Positions 8,996 to 16,602 are shown, counted from the stretch's first letter. The stretch is DNA of 32,046 nucleotides from JAPLFM01 sp964650885 (GCA_964650885.1 CAZYXG010000027.1:1-32046); one strand, 5' to 3'. A program made the numbers and translations. The notes: generated by a model from the sequence alone, not told the origin.

Positions 8996-10096
8996 ATGAA
9001 ATTTGAATTTACAACAAATTATTTAGCCATTTTAGAAAAACTGGATAAAATTGACCCAATCAAATATGGGCAAAGCCGCAATTATATAGATGGTGCTGTA
9101 ACTCATTTATCTCCATATATTTCAAGAGGAGTAATAAGCACAAAGCAGGTTCTTACTTATGTTTTAAAAAAGGGATATAATATTTCAGAAATAGAATCAT
9201 TTGTGAAAGAACTTTGTTGGCGTGATTATTTCCAAAGGGTAGCACAAACAAAAGATTTAAATATTGAAATAAAACACACCCAAACTCCAATTTCAAACTA
9301 TGAATTTCCTTCAAATATATTAAATGCAACCACTGGTATAGAAGGTTTGGACACTGCAATACAACAATTATATAAAACTGGGTATATGCACAATCATTGC
9401 AGAATGTACATTGCCTCTCTTGTTTGCAATATAGCCAAATCACATTGGCACCATCCTGCTCAATGGATGTACTACCATTTATTAGATGGAGATTGGGCTA
9501 GCAATTCTTGTAGCTGGCAATGGGTAGCAGGAGCAAATAGCAATAAAAAATATTATGCAAATCAGGAAAATATCAATAAATTTACCTATACAAATCAAGT
9601 AAACACTTTTTTAGATAATTCCTACGAAGCACTCGAAATAATTGATACTCCAACAAATCTGATTAATACAGAATTGTTCTCATTTGAATTAGAATTACCA
9701 AATTCTAACATAATTCAATTTAATACAGAACTTCCAACATACATTTATAATTATTACAATCTTGATCCACTTTGGCATAAGGATAAGATTGGAAATAGGA
9801 TTTTACTATTGGAACCCAACTTTTTCGCAAAATATCCAATTAGCTCAAAATGTATAGATTTTATGTTAGCTTTGGGGGATAATATACCCAATTTGCAAAT
9901 TTATACTGGCTCATTCACTTCTTTAATTGATATTTACAAAGTCAACACAGAACATATTTATTACAAAGAGCACCCACTTAATTTAGGATATACGGGCAAT
10001 ATAGACGAAAGAGATTGGATAGAAGAAGAAATTTCTGGTTATTACCCTTCCTTTTTTTCATATTGGAAAAAAGTAGAAAAGATTTTAAAACAATAA
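8996..10096 (+). CDS. Photolyase/cryptochrome-like FAD-binding protein with apparently rearranged domain order
   Basis: 366 residues. Residues about 20-205 match the helical FAD-binding domain that is normally the C-terminal half of photolyases. Motifs are HLSPYISRGVIS, ESFVKELCWRDYF, TGYMHNHCRMYIASL, HLLDGDWASNSCSWQW and AGANSNKKYYANQENINK. No antenna-binding Rossmann domain precedes it; the protein starts almost directly at the FAD domain. The C-terminal part (about 245-366: TYIYNYYNLDPLW, NRILLLEP, SSKCIDFMLALG, NLQIYTGSF, YYKEHPLN) looks like an alpha/beta domain. It could be a relocated photolyase N-domain, meaning a circular permutation. This is a recurrent but, as far as I know, uncharacterised form in Bacteroidota. 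Candidate functions are DNA photorepair or blue-light sensing. It stands 10 bp before a flavin-reductase-fold gene. Confidence 0.85.
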   Translation: MKFEFTTNYLAILEKLDKIDPIKYGQSRNYIDGAVTHLSPYISRGVISTKQVLTYVLKKGYNISEIESFVKELCWRDYFQRVAQTKDLNIEIKHTQTPISNYEFPSNILNATTGIEGLDTAIQQLYKTGYMHNHCRMYIASLVCNIAKSHWHHPAQWMYYHLLDGDWASNSCSWQWVAGANSNKKYYANQENINKFTYTNQVNTFLDNSYEALEIIDTPTNLINTELFSFELELPNSNIIQFNTELPTYIYNYYNLDPLWHKDKIGNRILLLEPNFFAKYPISSKCIDFMLALGDNIPNLQIYTGSFTSLIDIYKVNTEHIYYKEHPLNLGYTGNIDERDWIEEEISGYYPSFFSYWKKVEKILKQ

Positions 10097-10106
10097 AGAT
10101 ACAAAA

Positions 10107-10715
10107 ATGATTTTTAAAAAAGAAGATATCGAACAATTAGAGCAACGTTATAGAACAGCTTTTGTAAATTCTTTAGCTGGTTTCCGCCAGGCAGTTTTAG
10201 TAGGCACTAAATCACTTGAGGGAAATTCGAACTTAGCAATATTTAATTCACTTATTCACCTTGGTGCAAACCCCGCATTATTTGGATTAATAAACAGACC
10301 AGAAAGTGTGCAACGCGATACGCTTCAAAATATTCTTGACACAAAAGAATACACTTTAAACTACATACATTATTCGCATCACGAAAAAGCACATCAAACT
10401 TCTGCCCGATACGAAAAAGGTGTTTCAGAATTTGAGAAAGTTGGATTCAATGAAGCATATCATTCAAATTTCTTTGCACCATTTGTTCAAGAATCTGTTG
10501 TAAAGATAGCTATGAAATTGGAAGACACTATTTCTATTCCTATCAATAATACTATACTAATTATTGGCAGCATAATGCAGGTTGATATAGATGCTTCTTT
10601 GGTTGGAACTGATGGATTCGTTTCATTATCGGAAGCAGATATATTAATTAGCCAAGGTCTTGATGCATATTTTGTTTCAAAAGGCATTGGTCGTTTGCCC
10701 TATGCAAAGCCCTAA
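10107..10715 (+). CDS. Flavin reductase-like (FMN-binding split-barrel) protein
   Basis: 202 residues of the flavin reductase-like family (PF01613). The start TAFVNSLAGFRQAVLVGT and the stretch NSLIHLGANPALFGLINRPESVQRDTL belong to the split barrel. Later segments are TLNYIH, HQTSARY and IIGSIMQVDID, with a late SEADILISQGLDAYF. Members bind FMN or FAD and use NAD(P)H or act as flavin-binding oxidoreductases. Its position 10 bp after the photolyase-like gene suggests it supplies or reduces the flavin there, but that is inferred from context. The next gene (DUF2256) begins 14 bp downstream. Confidence 0.85.
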   Translation: MIFKKEDIEQLEQRYRTAFVNSLAGFRQAVLVGTKSLEGNSNLAIFNSLIHLGANPALFGLINRPESVQRDTLQNILDTKEYTLNYIHYSHHEKAHQTSARYEKGVSEFEKVGFNEAYHSNFFAPFVQESVVKIAMKLEDTISIPINNTILIIGSIMQVDIDASLVGTDGFVSLSEADILISQGLDAYFVSKGIGRLPYAKP

Positions 10716-10729
10716 TTTTAGTATTTATT

Positions 10730-10876
10730 ATGAAAAATATAAAGAAAGAATTCCTACCTCAAAAAGTATGTGCCACTTGCAATAGACCATTTGTTTGGCG
10801 AAAGAAATGGGAGAAAGTATGGGACGAAGTTAAATATTGTAGTGATAAATGCAGAATGAATAGAGGCAAAATATGA
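10730..10876 (+). CDS. DUF2256 small zinc-ribbon-like protein
   Basis: 48 residues. The sequence has the DUF2256 pattern: a basic start (KKEFLPQKVC), a first cysteine pair CATC, RPFVWRKKWEKVW, and a second pair in KYCSDKCRMNRG. Four cysteines as CxxC...CxxxC suggest one bound zinc. The family is uncharacterised; relatives are commonly encoded beside cryptochrome or photolyase genes, which agrees with the context here. The stop codon overlaps the start of the next, broken, photolyase-related gene in an ATGA tetranucleotide, the usual sign of translational coupling in an operon. Confidence 0.88.
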   Translation: MKNIKKEFLPQKVCATCNRPFVWRKKWEKVWDEVKYCSDKCRMNRGKI

Positions 10877-11127
10877 GTATTAGCATCCTTTTCCCTCATC
10901 AGCTATTTGAACAAAACAAACTTGTTTCTAATTGCAATATTAGTTATTTAATTGAAGAATACTTGTTTTTTCGACAATACAATTTTTATAAACGAAAGAT
11001 TGCTTTTTATAGAGCAAGTATGAAGTTTTAAGAAAAATATCTCCAATCAAAAGAAATCAAAGTTGTTTATATAGATTCATTCAACGAGTTATCTGATATT
11101 AGGAACTTGATTCCATATTATTATTAA
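10873..11127 (+). pseudogene. N-terminal remnant of an FeS-type photolyase/cryptochrome (DPRP family, PF04244)
   Basis: From the ATG at 10873 the frame reads 52 residues (SISILFPHQLFE ... YLIEEYLFFRQYNFYKRKIAF, then RASMKF) and meets TAA at 11029. The same frame then continues EKYLQSKEIKVVYIDS to a second stop at 11125. Together these match the N-terminal antenna domain of DPRP proteins, the group that contains the bacterial (6-4) photolyase PhrB and CryB. Known members run to about 500 residues; the FAD domain and the Fe-S cysteines are absent, because the next gene begins at 11209. One base change can explain the first stop (TAT to TAA fits the usual tyrosine), but the rest has been deleted. 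A functional short peptide is unlikely. Confidence 0.85.
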
Positions 11128-11208
11128 TCGTTTGTAAACATTTTATGTGAAAATTTCTTTCGCTTTGACTATATTAAGAAAAGTATTTGATTAAATTACA
11201 AAATATTA

Positions 11209-12168
11209 ATGAAAAACTCAAAATTAGACAAAGCGAGCCGCATAGCTCTTGAACATTTTCTTGGACTCAAATCAACTGAAAAGCTACTGATACTCTCGGA
11301 TTGGAACAAACGAGAGATTGGTTTGTCACTTTATGATGAAGGTAGAAAAATTGCCAAAGAGACTATCTATCTTGAAATCAAGCCTCAAAACATAAATGGG
11401 GAAGAGCCGAGCTCTGAAATTGCCGAACTATTTAAACAATTCGATTTAGTCGTGGCAGCCACAACCAAATCTTTCACCCATACCGATGCCAGACGTAATG
11501 CCTGTGCGGCTGGTGTTCGATTTGCGACTATGCCTGGCATCACTGAGGATATGATGTCTCGCTGTTTATCTGCCGATGTCAATAAAATTATAGCTACAAC
11601 AAAACAAGTCGAAAAGGCATTGAAAAATGCTAAAGAAGTTAAAGTTACAACCAAGCTCGGTACTGATATAACATTGCCAATTATAGGCAGAAAAATATTG
11701 CCAAGCACTGGTATATTATTAGAGAAAGGAGCTGGTGGGAATCTACCTTCTGGCGAAGTTTACTGTGCACCACTCGAAGGCAAATCAAACGGCACTATTA
11801 TATTCGATGGTTCAATAGCAGGTATTGGTATTTTAGAAAGTCCGATACTTGTAAATATAAAAGATGGATATGCAAGAGAATTCATTGGTGGAAAGCAAGC
11901 CAAACAATTCGAAAAAATGCTTAGTGAAGTTGGCGAAGATGCACTACAAATAGCGGAACTTGGCATTGGCACAAACTATAAAGCAAAAATCACTGGTATA
12001 ATACTCGAAGATGAGAAAGTACTCGGCACAGTCCATATAGCATTTGGTAATAATAAATCTATGGGCGGAATAATTGAAGTTCCAATCCACATAGACGGTT
12101 TAATAAAAAAGCCAAACGTATTTGTGGACGGCAAACAAATCATGAAAAGTGGAAAATTGTTGTTGTAA
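11209..12168 (+). CDS. M29-like metallo-aminopeptidase (COG2309)
   Basis: 319 residues, matching the short COG2309/M29-like aminopeptidases. Likely metal-ligand segments are the glutamate in NLPSGEVYCAP, the glutamate in IAELGIGTN, EDEKVLGTVHIAFGNN with its histidine, and the closing IHIDG. The N-terminal half (LLILSDWNKREIGLSL, VVAATTKSFTHTDARR, GVRFATMPGITEDM) is the family alpha/beta domain. No signal peptide, so it acts in the cytoplasm, probably trimming N-terminal residues from peptides. It stands alone: 81 bp separate it from the DPRP remnant, and the following gene is convergent. Substrate preference cannot be read from the sequence. Confidence 0.8.
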   Translation: MKNSKLDKASRIALEHFLGLKSTEKLLILSDWNKREIGLSLYDEGRKIAKETIYLEIKPQNINGEEPSSEIAELFKQFDLVVAATTKSFTHTDARRNACAAGVRFATMPGITEDMMSRCLSADVNKIIATTKQVEKALKNAKEVKVTTKLGTDITLPIIGRKILPSTGILLEKGAGGNLPSGEVYCAPLEGKSNGTIIFDGSIAGIGILESPILVNIKDGYAREFIGGKQAKQFEKMLSEVGEDALQIAELGIGTNYKAKITGIILEDEKVLGTVHIAFGNNKSMGGIIEVPIHIDGLIKKPNVFVDGKQIMKSGKLLL

Positions 12169-12222
12169 GGGTTAGAACGGCAATTTAGCATAATCGAATT
12201 ACCAATTCTTTCAACCCTAATC

Positions 12223-12642
12223 TCACTCCACCACTGCAATACACTTTAGCTCTATTGCTATTGGTGTGGGTAGGCAGTTTATTTCAAGTGTTGTGCGGCA
12301 AGGTGGAGTATCTTTGAAATACTCAGCCCAAAGTTTGTTGTAAATTGTGAAGTCATCTTTCATGTTAGTTAGAAAAACTGTTACGTCCACCAAATTTGTC
12401 CAATTCGAACCAGCTTCTTCCAAAATAGCACGTACGTTTGCAAATACTGAATGGCACTGAGTAGCAATATCATAGCTTATTATTTTACCACTTTCGTCAA
12501 GCTCCACACCAGGTATTTTTTTGGTGCCTCGCTCTCTTGGGCCAACTCCAGAAAGAAATAATAAATTACCCACCCGACGTGCGTGAGGGTAATGTCCAAC
12601 TGGTTCTGGTGCTTTATTGCTATTAATTGAATTGTCGTTCAT
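12223..12642 (-). CDS. RidA/YjgF family protein, 2-aminomuconate deaminase-like
   Basis: 139 residues of the RidA (YjgF/YER057c/UK114) family. The opening NKAPEPVGHYPHARRVGNLLFLSGVGPR closely resembles 2-aminomuconate deaminases of aromatic degradation. The central ANVRAILEEAGSNWTNLVDVTVFLTNMKDDF and the end TTLEINCLP, then IAIELKCIAV are general RidA features. The arginine normally binding the substrate carboxylate is present in PPCRTTLEI. Generic RidA proteins hydrolyse reactive enamines/imines. Without neighbouring kynurenine-pathway genes, the deaminase assignment is a subfamily resemblance. It follows ychF on the same strand by 19 bp. Confidence 0.8.
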   Translation of the reverse strand: MNDNSINSNKAPEPVGHYPHARRVGNLLFLSGVGPRERGTKKIPGVELDESGKIISYDIATQCHSVFANVRAILEEAGSNWTNLVDVTVFLTNMKDDFTIYNKLWAEYFKDTPPCRTTLEINCLPTPIAIELKCIAVVE

Positions 12643-12661
12643 ACTATTTCAAAATAATTAA

Positions 12662-13771
12662 TTACACATTGAAACGGAAGTGCATCACATCGCCATCTTT
12701 AACAATGTATTCTTTTCCTTCTATTCTAAACTTACCATTATCTTTAATTTTCTGCTCAGTGCCAAATTGGAACAAATCTTCGCAATGGTAAACTTCTGCT
12801 TTTATAAATCCACGCTCGAAATCTGTATGAATCACAGCAGCAGCTTGTGGTGCAGTTGCTCCTTTTGGGAAAGTCCAAGCTCTCACTTCTTTTTCGCCAG
12901 CCGTGAAATAAGTGCATAAATCTAGCAAATTATATGCCTTGCGTATTAGTTGGTCTAAGCCACTTTCTTTCAAACCCATACTTTCAAGAAATTCTTTTTT
13001 CTCTTCTTTTGAATCAAGCTGAGAAATTTCACTTTCTATTTTGCCACAAATTGTAACTACTTCCGAACCATTTTTAGCGGCAAATTCTTTTACAACTTTC
13101 ACATAATCGTTATCTTCGGCAATTGCAGCTTCATCTACATTGCAAACGTAAACTTGCTTTTTCATCGTAATCAAATGCAAATCTCTAATTGAAGCTAGTT
13201 CGTCTTCTGTTAAGCCAAGTTTGCGAACAGGAATACCATTGTTTAATTCAATAACTAATCTATTCAATACTGGTTCTGATGCTTTTGCAATGTCCGACAC
13301 AGCTTTGTCACTTGAGCGAATCATTTTGCCAAGATTGGCAAGTCTTTTATTTACAGTTTCCAAATCAGCATAAGCCAATTCCAATTCAATAATTTCAATA
13401 TCACGAAGTGGATGCACACTGCCTTCCACGTGTATAATGTTATCTTCGTCGAAGCAACGCACCACGTGCAATATTGCTCCAACTTGTTTGATATTCCCCA
13501 AAAATTGATTACCTAAGCCTTGCCCAGTGCTAGCACCTTTCACAAGTCCAGCAATATCAACAAATTCCACAGTAGTTGGAATAATTTTTTGAGGTGGAAT
13601 ATATTCAGTTATTCGATAAAGTCGAAGATCTGGCACGTCCACTATGCCAATATTTGGCTCAATAGTGCAGAATGGATAATTAGCTGCTTCGGCTGGTGCA
13701 GAAGTTAAAGCTGAAAAAAGAGTTGATTTGCCCACATTTGGCAATCCTACGATACCGCAATTCAATGACAT
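12662..13771 (-). CDS. ychF: Redox-regulated ATPase YchF (OLA1 family)
   Basis: 369 residues, the usual YchF length. The Walker A is G9LPNVGKST. FVDIAGLVKGASTGQGLGNQFL is the G3 region, VVRCFDED and the coiled-coil insertion follow, and NVDEA stands where GTPases have NKxD, the feature that makes YchF prefer ATP. The C-terminus is the TGS domain (FTAGEKEVRAW, GATAPQAAAVIHTDFERGFIKAEVY). This cytoplasmic, ribosome-associated ATPase is linked to translation and oxidative-stress response. It is divergent from rnhA across a 115-bp spacer that holds a possible minus-strand -7 element (TAATTTTG, 13837-13830). Confidence 0.95.
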   Translation of the reverse strand: MSLNCGIVGLPNVGKSTLFSALTSAPAEAANYPFCTIEPNIGIVDVPDLRLYRITEYIPPQKIIPTTVEFVDIAGLVKGASTGQGLGNQFLGNIKQVGAILHVVRCFDEDNIIHVEGSVHPLRDIEIIELELAYADLETVNKRLANLGKMIRSSDKAVSDIAKASEPVLNRLVIELNNGIPVRKLGLTEDELASIRDLHLITMKKQVYVCNVDEAAIAEDNDYVKVVKEFAAKNGSEVVTICGKIESEISQLDSKEEKKEFLESMGLKESGLDQLIRKAYNLLDLCTYFTAGEKEVRAWTFPKGATAPQAAAVIHTDFERGFIKAEVYHCEDLFQFGTEQKIKDNGKFRIEGKEYIVKDGDVMHFRFNV

Positions 13772-13886
13772 TTAAGATGACCTACAATCTATTTAAAAAC
13801 TAAATCTGTTTTTGAATAAAACACAATCTCAAAATTAACTATTTTAGCACTTACAATAATGATTAAAAGTAAATATTAGCAAAATA

Positions 13887-14390
13887 ATGAGCACACTTTC
13901 CCTATTTGAAGAACCAAAAACACAAGACCTAATCATCTATACAGACGGTGCCTGCCTCGGCAATCCCGGTCCTGGTGGCTTAGGATTAGTTATAATCGAA
14001 GGCGAAAGCGAGAAACAATTCGCAGAGGGCTACAAACTTACCACCAATAACAGAATGGAGATAATGGCTGCGGTGAAAGCACTATATATGATTGGCAACC
14101 AAACTCGAAATATCAAACTTTATTCAGATTCTAATTTATTGGTAGCTGCACATAAAGATGGCTGGTTGAGAAATTGGCAACGCAACAATTGGAAAAAGTC
14201 CGACAAAAAACCAGTACTAAATAGAGACCTTTGGGAGGCATTGCTCGAAGCAGAGAAACCACACAAAATAGAATTTATTTGGGTGAAAGGACACGCCAAC
14301 AATCACTACAACGAAATCTGCGATAAAATTTCTAGAGATGCAGCCGAATTTCCAGTACTTAAAGACGATGTCGGGTATCAAACAATATAG
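13887..14390 (+). CDS. rnhA: Ribonuclease HI
   Basis: RNase HI cleaves the RNA strand of RNA-DNA hybrids, removing primers and R-loops. The 167-residue protein has the whole active site: Asp20 (IYTDGACLGNPG), Glu58 (NNRMEIMAA), Asp81 (LYSDSN) and Asp151 (SRDAA), plus His136 in WVKGHANNH. The loop NWQRNNWKKSDKKPVLN is the basic protrusion used for hybrid binding. A 14-residue N-terminal extension precedes the core. It is transcribed away from ychF, and the gene downstream is convergent. Confidence 0.95.
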   Translation: MSTLSLFEEPKTQDLIIYTDGACLGNPGPGGLGLVIIEGESEKQFAEGYKLTTNNRMEIMAAVKALYMIGNQTRNIKLYSDSNLLVAAHKDGWLRNWQRNNWKKSDKKPVLNRDLWEALLEAEKPHKIEFIWVKGHANNHYNEICDKISRDAAEFPVLKDDVGYQTI

Positions 14391-14528
14391 TTTTAAAGAT
14401 TTGTTAATGAATTTTGATTTCTATTGTGAGTATGTTAGTAAAGATTATTTGATATTTCAAGCTAATGCTCTTGAGATTATTTTTGTGCTTTAGACTATAA
14501 TTAAAGTTATTTATTCAGAATTAATATT

Positions 14529-14960
14529 TTAATTTTGAATATCTAAATATTCATTATATGCACCGCACAATAATTCAATTTCGCCTAAATTATTTTTATA
14601 AATGTTATATGTAGCTTTAGTTATTACATATTCATACTCGTGGGCAAGCATATTTCTATAGCCAATCATTTTCTTTGCAATCATTGCTAATTCTGGCTTT
14701 AATATCTTTAGATTTTCTAGATGCTCAAAGCAATCGTTGTACCCTTTCGGTAATACTTTCTCAACTTTAGAAAGTATATGTTTGCAAATATCATTAAGTT
14801 CGGTTACTATTAGTCAATAGTCAATATTTCTATCAAAGAATCTAAGAGTTTTCACATCTTTCTCAAATTCTTCAAATGTTCCAATTTCAACTGTCCTAAT
14901 TTCAATTAGATATTGATTGATATTCGATATTTTTCTTTGTATTAAGTTTTTATCTATCAT
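14529..14960 (-). pseudogene. hepT-like HEPN toxin gene interrupted by an in-frame stop
   Basis: The frame starts at an ATG overlapping the mntA stop (ATGA) and reads MIDKNLIQRKISNINQYLIEI. It reaches TGA at 14816-14814 (codon 49), then continues in the same frame as LIVTELNDICKHILSKV and on to TAA at 14529. Both halves match HepT, the HEPN ribonuclease toxin of the MntA-HepT pair, including the catalytic Rx4H motif and following tyrosine (GYRNMLAHEY, about residues 102-109). The stop lies in a perfect 7-bp tandem repeat (ATTGACT twice on the minus strand), a possible slippage footprint. TGA is used as a normal stop elsewhere in this window, so recoding is unlikely. Expected product: a 48-residue fragment lacking the active site. 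Confidence 0.85.
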
Positions 14961-15340
14961 GCGTATAGTTGTTTTGGGTCGTGATAATCTAAGTAATCGA
15001 AGTACTCACCAATTAATTTATAGATTAAATCTGAGTATTTATCTCCATCTCTTTCATAAATTACTTGTCCTTCATTAATTGTATTTTTTTGCAGTAAAAT
15101 AGATTTACCATTCAAAAAAGCAATGTGTAGCTCCTCGCCAATTAGTGTTTGCAATTCAGTTACAACTATAAAGTAATCAAAAGTTGGTTCTTTAAAAAAA
15201 TATAAACCTAAGTCTATATCATTGTAGCTCTCGCTATTCAAGAAGGAACCAAATAAAATAGCAACATTTATAGTAGAGTGTTTTTCGCAATACTCCGCTA
15301 TCTTTGCCGCCACATCATTATATTTTAATGTACCTTTCAT
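14957..15340 (-). CDS. mntA: MntA-type minimal nucleotidyltransferase antitoxin
   Basis: 127 residues of the minimal nucleotidyltransferase (MNT) fold. The hallmark GSX10DXD is visible as G31-S32 in LFGSFLNSE and Asp41/Asp43 in NDIDLGLYF. MntA antitoxins neutralise HepT toxins by AMPylating a tyrosine next to the toxin Rx4H motif. The partner toxin gene directly downstream overlaps by four bases but is broken, so this antitoxin may have no cognate target here. The start lies 7 bp after the stop of the FAH-family gene, which suggests transcription from that unit. Confidence 0.85.
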   Translation of the reverse strand: MKGTLKYNDVAAKIAEYCEKHSTINVAILFGSFLNSESYNDIDLGLYFFKEPTFDYFIVVTELQTLIGEELHIAFLNGKSILLQKNTINEGQVIYERDGDKYSDLIYKLIGEYFDYLDYHDPKQLYA

Positions 15341-15347
15341 TTTTAAA

Positions 15348-16358
15348 TTAAATTTTCTTTTTCTCTAAAATGGAAAAACTATTTTCATTAACTTTAATTG
15401 TGTTTTCCAATATGCCTAAGCCAGTTATTTCCAGAGTGAATGTATCGCCAGCTTCCACCCAAATTGGAGTATGGGTTTCACCTTTTGCTTTAGCTTCCAA
15501 TGCCCAAGTTCCATTCAATTCTAAGTAGCAGCCAGTGCCAACAGTTCCCGAACCAATCACATCGCCAGGAAATATTTCAACACCATAGGCACAGCGTTCC
15601 ACTATTTCAGCAAATGTCCAAGTCATATCTTTGGTGTTGCCAGCTGAAACTTGTTTACCATTGTGGAATGCTTTCATTTCTAAATTATATTGAGCACCAA
15701 ATGGGGTATCAATTTTATATTGTTCCAATTCATCTTTTGTTACAAGCCAAGGGCCAATCGTAGTTGCGAAGTCTTTTCCTTTTGCTGGGCCTAAATTAAG
15801 CAACATTTCTTCCATTTGCATTGTACGTGCCGACCAGTCATTCATAATAGTATAACCAATAATATAATCATCAGCATCTTTAGATTGAACATTTTTCCCA
15901 CGTTTACCTATAACTGCAGCCCATTCCAATTCAAAATCAAGCTTTTGCAAATGGTCTTTTTCAATTGTAATTTCACCTTCGCCAAAAACTGCATTGTGGT
16001 TTGTGAAATAAAATATTGGATATTGGTCGAACTCAGCAATCATTTCCACACCTCTGTTTCTTCTGGCTGAAGCAACGTGTTGGCGGAACGCATAACCATC
16101 ACGGCAAGAAGTAGGATGTGGCACTGGAGCTAACATTTTATTAATGGCAATTGATTCAAAACTATTACTTTTGAGTTTAGTATTTAATTCTTGTGCTATT
16201 GGCAAAAACTGCTCGCTTTCGTTCAAAAATTCAGCCATTGTGCTTGGCAAATCCATACCATTAGCTTTTCCAGCCAATTGCATATCAGCTATTTTACCAT
16301 CTAAGTAAATACCCAGACGCTCTTTATTTTCATTATTCAAAAAGGAAACTAATTTCAT
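15348..16358 (-). CDS. Fumarylacetoacetate hydrolase (FAH) family protein
   Basis: 336 residues. The FAH fold is shown by SCRDGYAFRQHVASARRNRG, HNAVFGEGEI, LDFELEWAAVIGKRG with two acidic metal ligands, IGYTIMNDWSARTMQ with its aspartate, KGKDFATTIGPWLV, and the C-terminal GDVIGSGTVGTGCYLELNG. Enzymes of this family cleave C-C bonds of 2-oxo acids or fumarylacetoacetate using Mg or Ca. The closeness to fumarylacetoacetase-type sequences suggests tyrosine/homogentisate catabolism, but no homogentisate dioxygenase is in the window and other beta-diketone or oxo-acid substrates are possible. Its ATG overlaps the stop of an upstream PIN-domain fragment (ATGA). Confidence 0.85.
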   Translation of the reverse strand: MKLVSFLNNENKERLGIYLDGKIADMQLAGKANGMDLPSTMAEFLNESEQFLPIAQELNTKLKSNSFESIAINKMLAPVPHPTSCRDGYAFRQHVASARRNRGVEMIAEFDQYPIFYFTNHNAVFGEGEITIEKDHLQKLDFELEWAAVIGKRGKNVQSKDADDYIIGYTIMNDWSARTMQMEEMLLNLGPAKGKDFATTIGPWLVTKDELEQYKIDTPFGAQYNLEMKAFHNGKQVSAGNTKDMTWTFAEIVERCAYGVEIFPGDVIGSGTVGTGCYLELNGTWALEAKAKGETHTPIWVEAGDTFTLEITGLGILENTIKVNENSFSILEKKKI

Positions 16359-16513
16359 TTTGTGTTCTTATGTTCTTTGATAAAATCTTTAATATGTTGC
16401 ACTTTATAATTGCTTTGTTTTGCAAATCTTTTGATGAGCTTGTCATCAGTCGTTATAATCAGTTCTTCTGTACTTAAGTAAGCAATGCGTACAAAATACT
16501 GGATTTCCCAGAA
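16355..16513 (-). pseudogene. C-terminal fragment of a PIN-domain (VapC-like) protein
   Basis: A frame open from 16513 to TGA at 16357-16355 encodes about 52 residues ending RIAYLSTEELIITTDDKLI, KRFAKQSNYKV, DFIKEHKNTK. The TTDDKL segment and the following helix fit the end of PIN-domain ribonucleases, where the last acidic active-site residues lie. No start codon, N-terminus or first acidic residue is present. The upstream end runs directly into the remnant of an AAA ATPase, read in another frame. The stop overlaps the FAH start, as in an old operon. PIN assignment is from the pattern only. Confidence 0.6.
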
Positions 16514-16602
16514 TTATTCTTACCAGTTAAAATTGTAAACCCAGGAATTTCTATTTCAACATCTTTCAAACTACGGTAATTACTTATTTTGAATTTTGTC
16601 AT
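16474..16602 (-). pseudogene. N-terminal fragment of an AAA/SMC-like ATPase
   Basis: From the ATG at 16602 the frame reads 42 residues (MTKFKISNYRSLKDVEIEI, then PGFTILTGKNNSGKSSIL) and ends at TAA (16476-16474). It has the beta-strand start typical of RecF/SMC-like AAA proteins and a complete Walker A (GKNNSGKS), but nothing of Walker B or the rest of the several-hundred-residue family. The truncation point merges with a PIN-domain tail in a different frame, pointing to a deletion that joined two genes. The gene begins 7 bp after yebC ends, so it may still be transcribed. Confidence 0.8.

Noticed and set aside
12169..12222. AGGGTT...AACCCT as a bidirectional terminator between the aminopeptidase and RidA genes
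   Set aside because: The arms are only six bases with an approximately 40-nt loop and no T-run; too weak to list as a feature.
14814..14816. TGA in hepT read as tryptophan or glycine (recoding)
   Set aside because: TGA ends other genes here (mntA at 14957, DUF2256 at 10874), so it acts as a normal stop.
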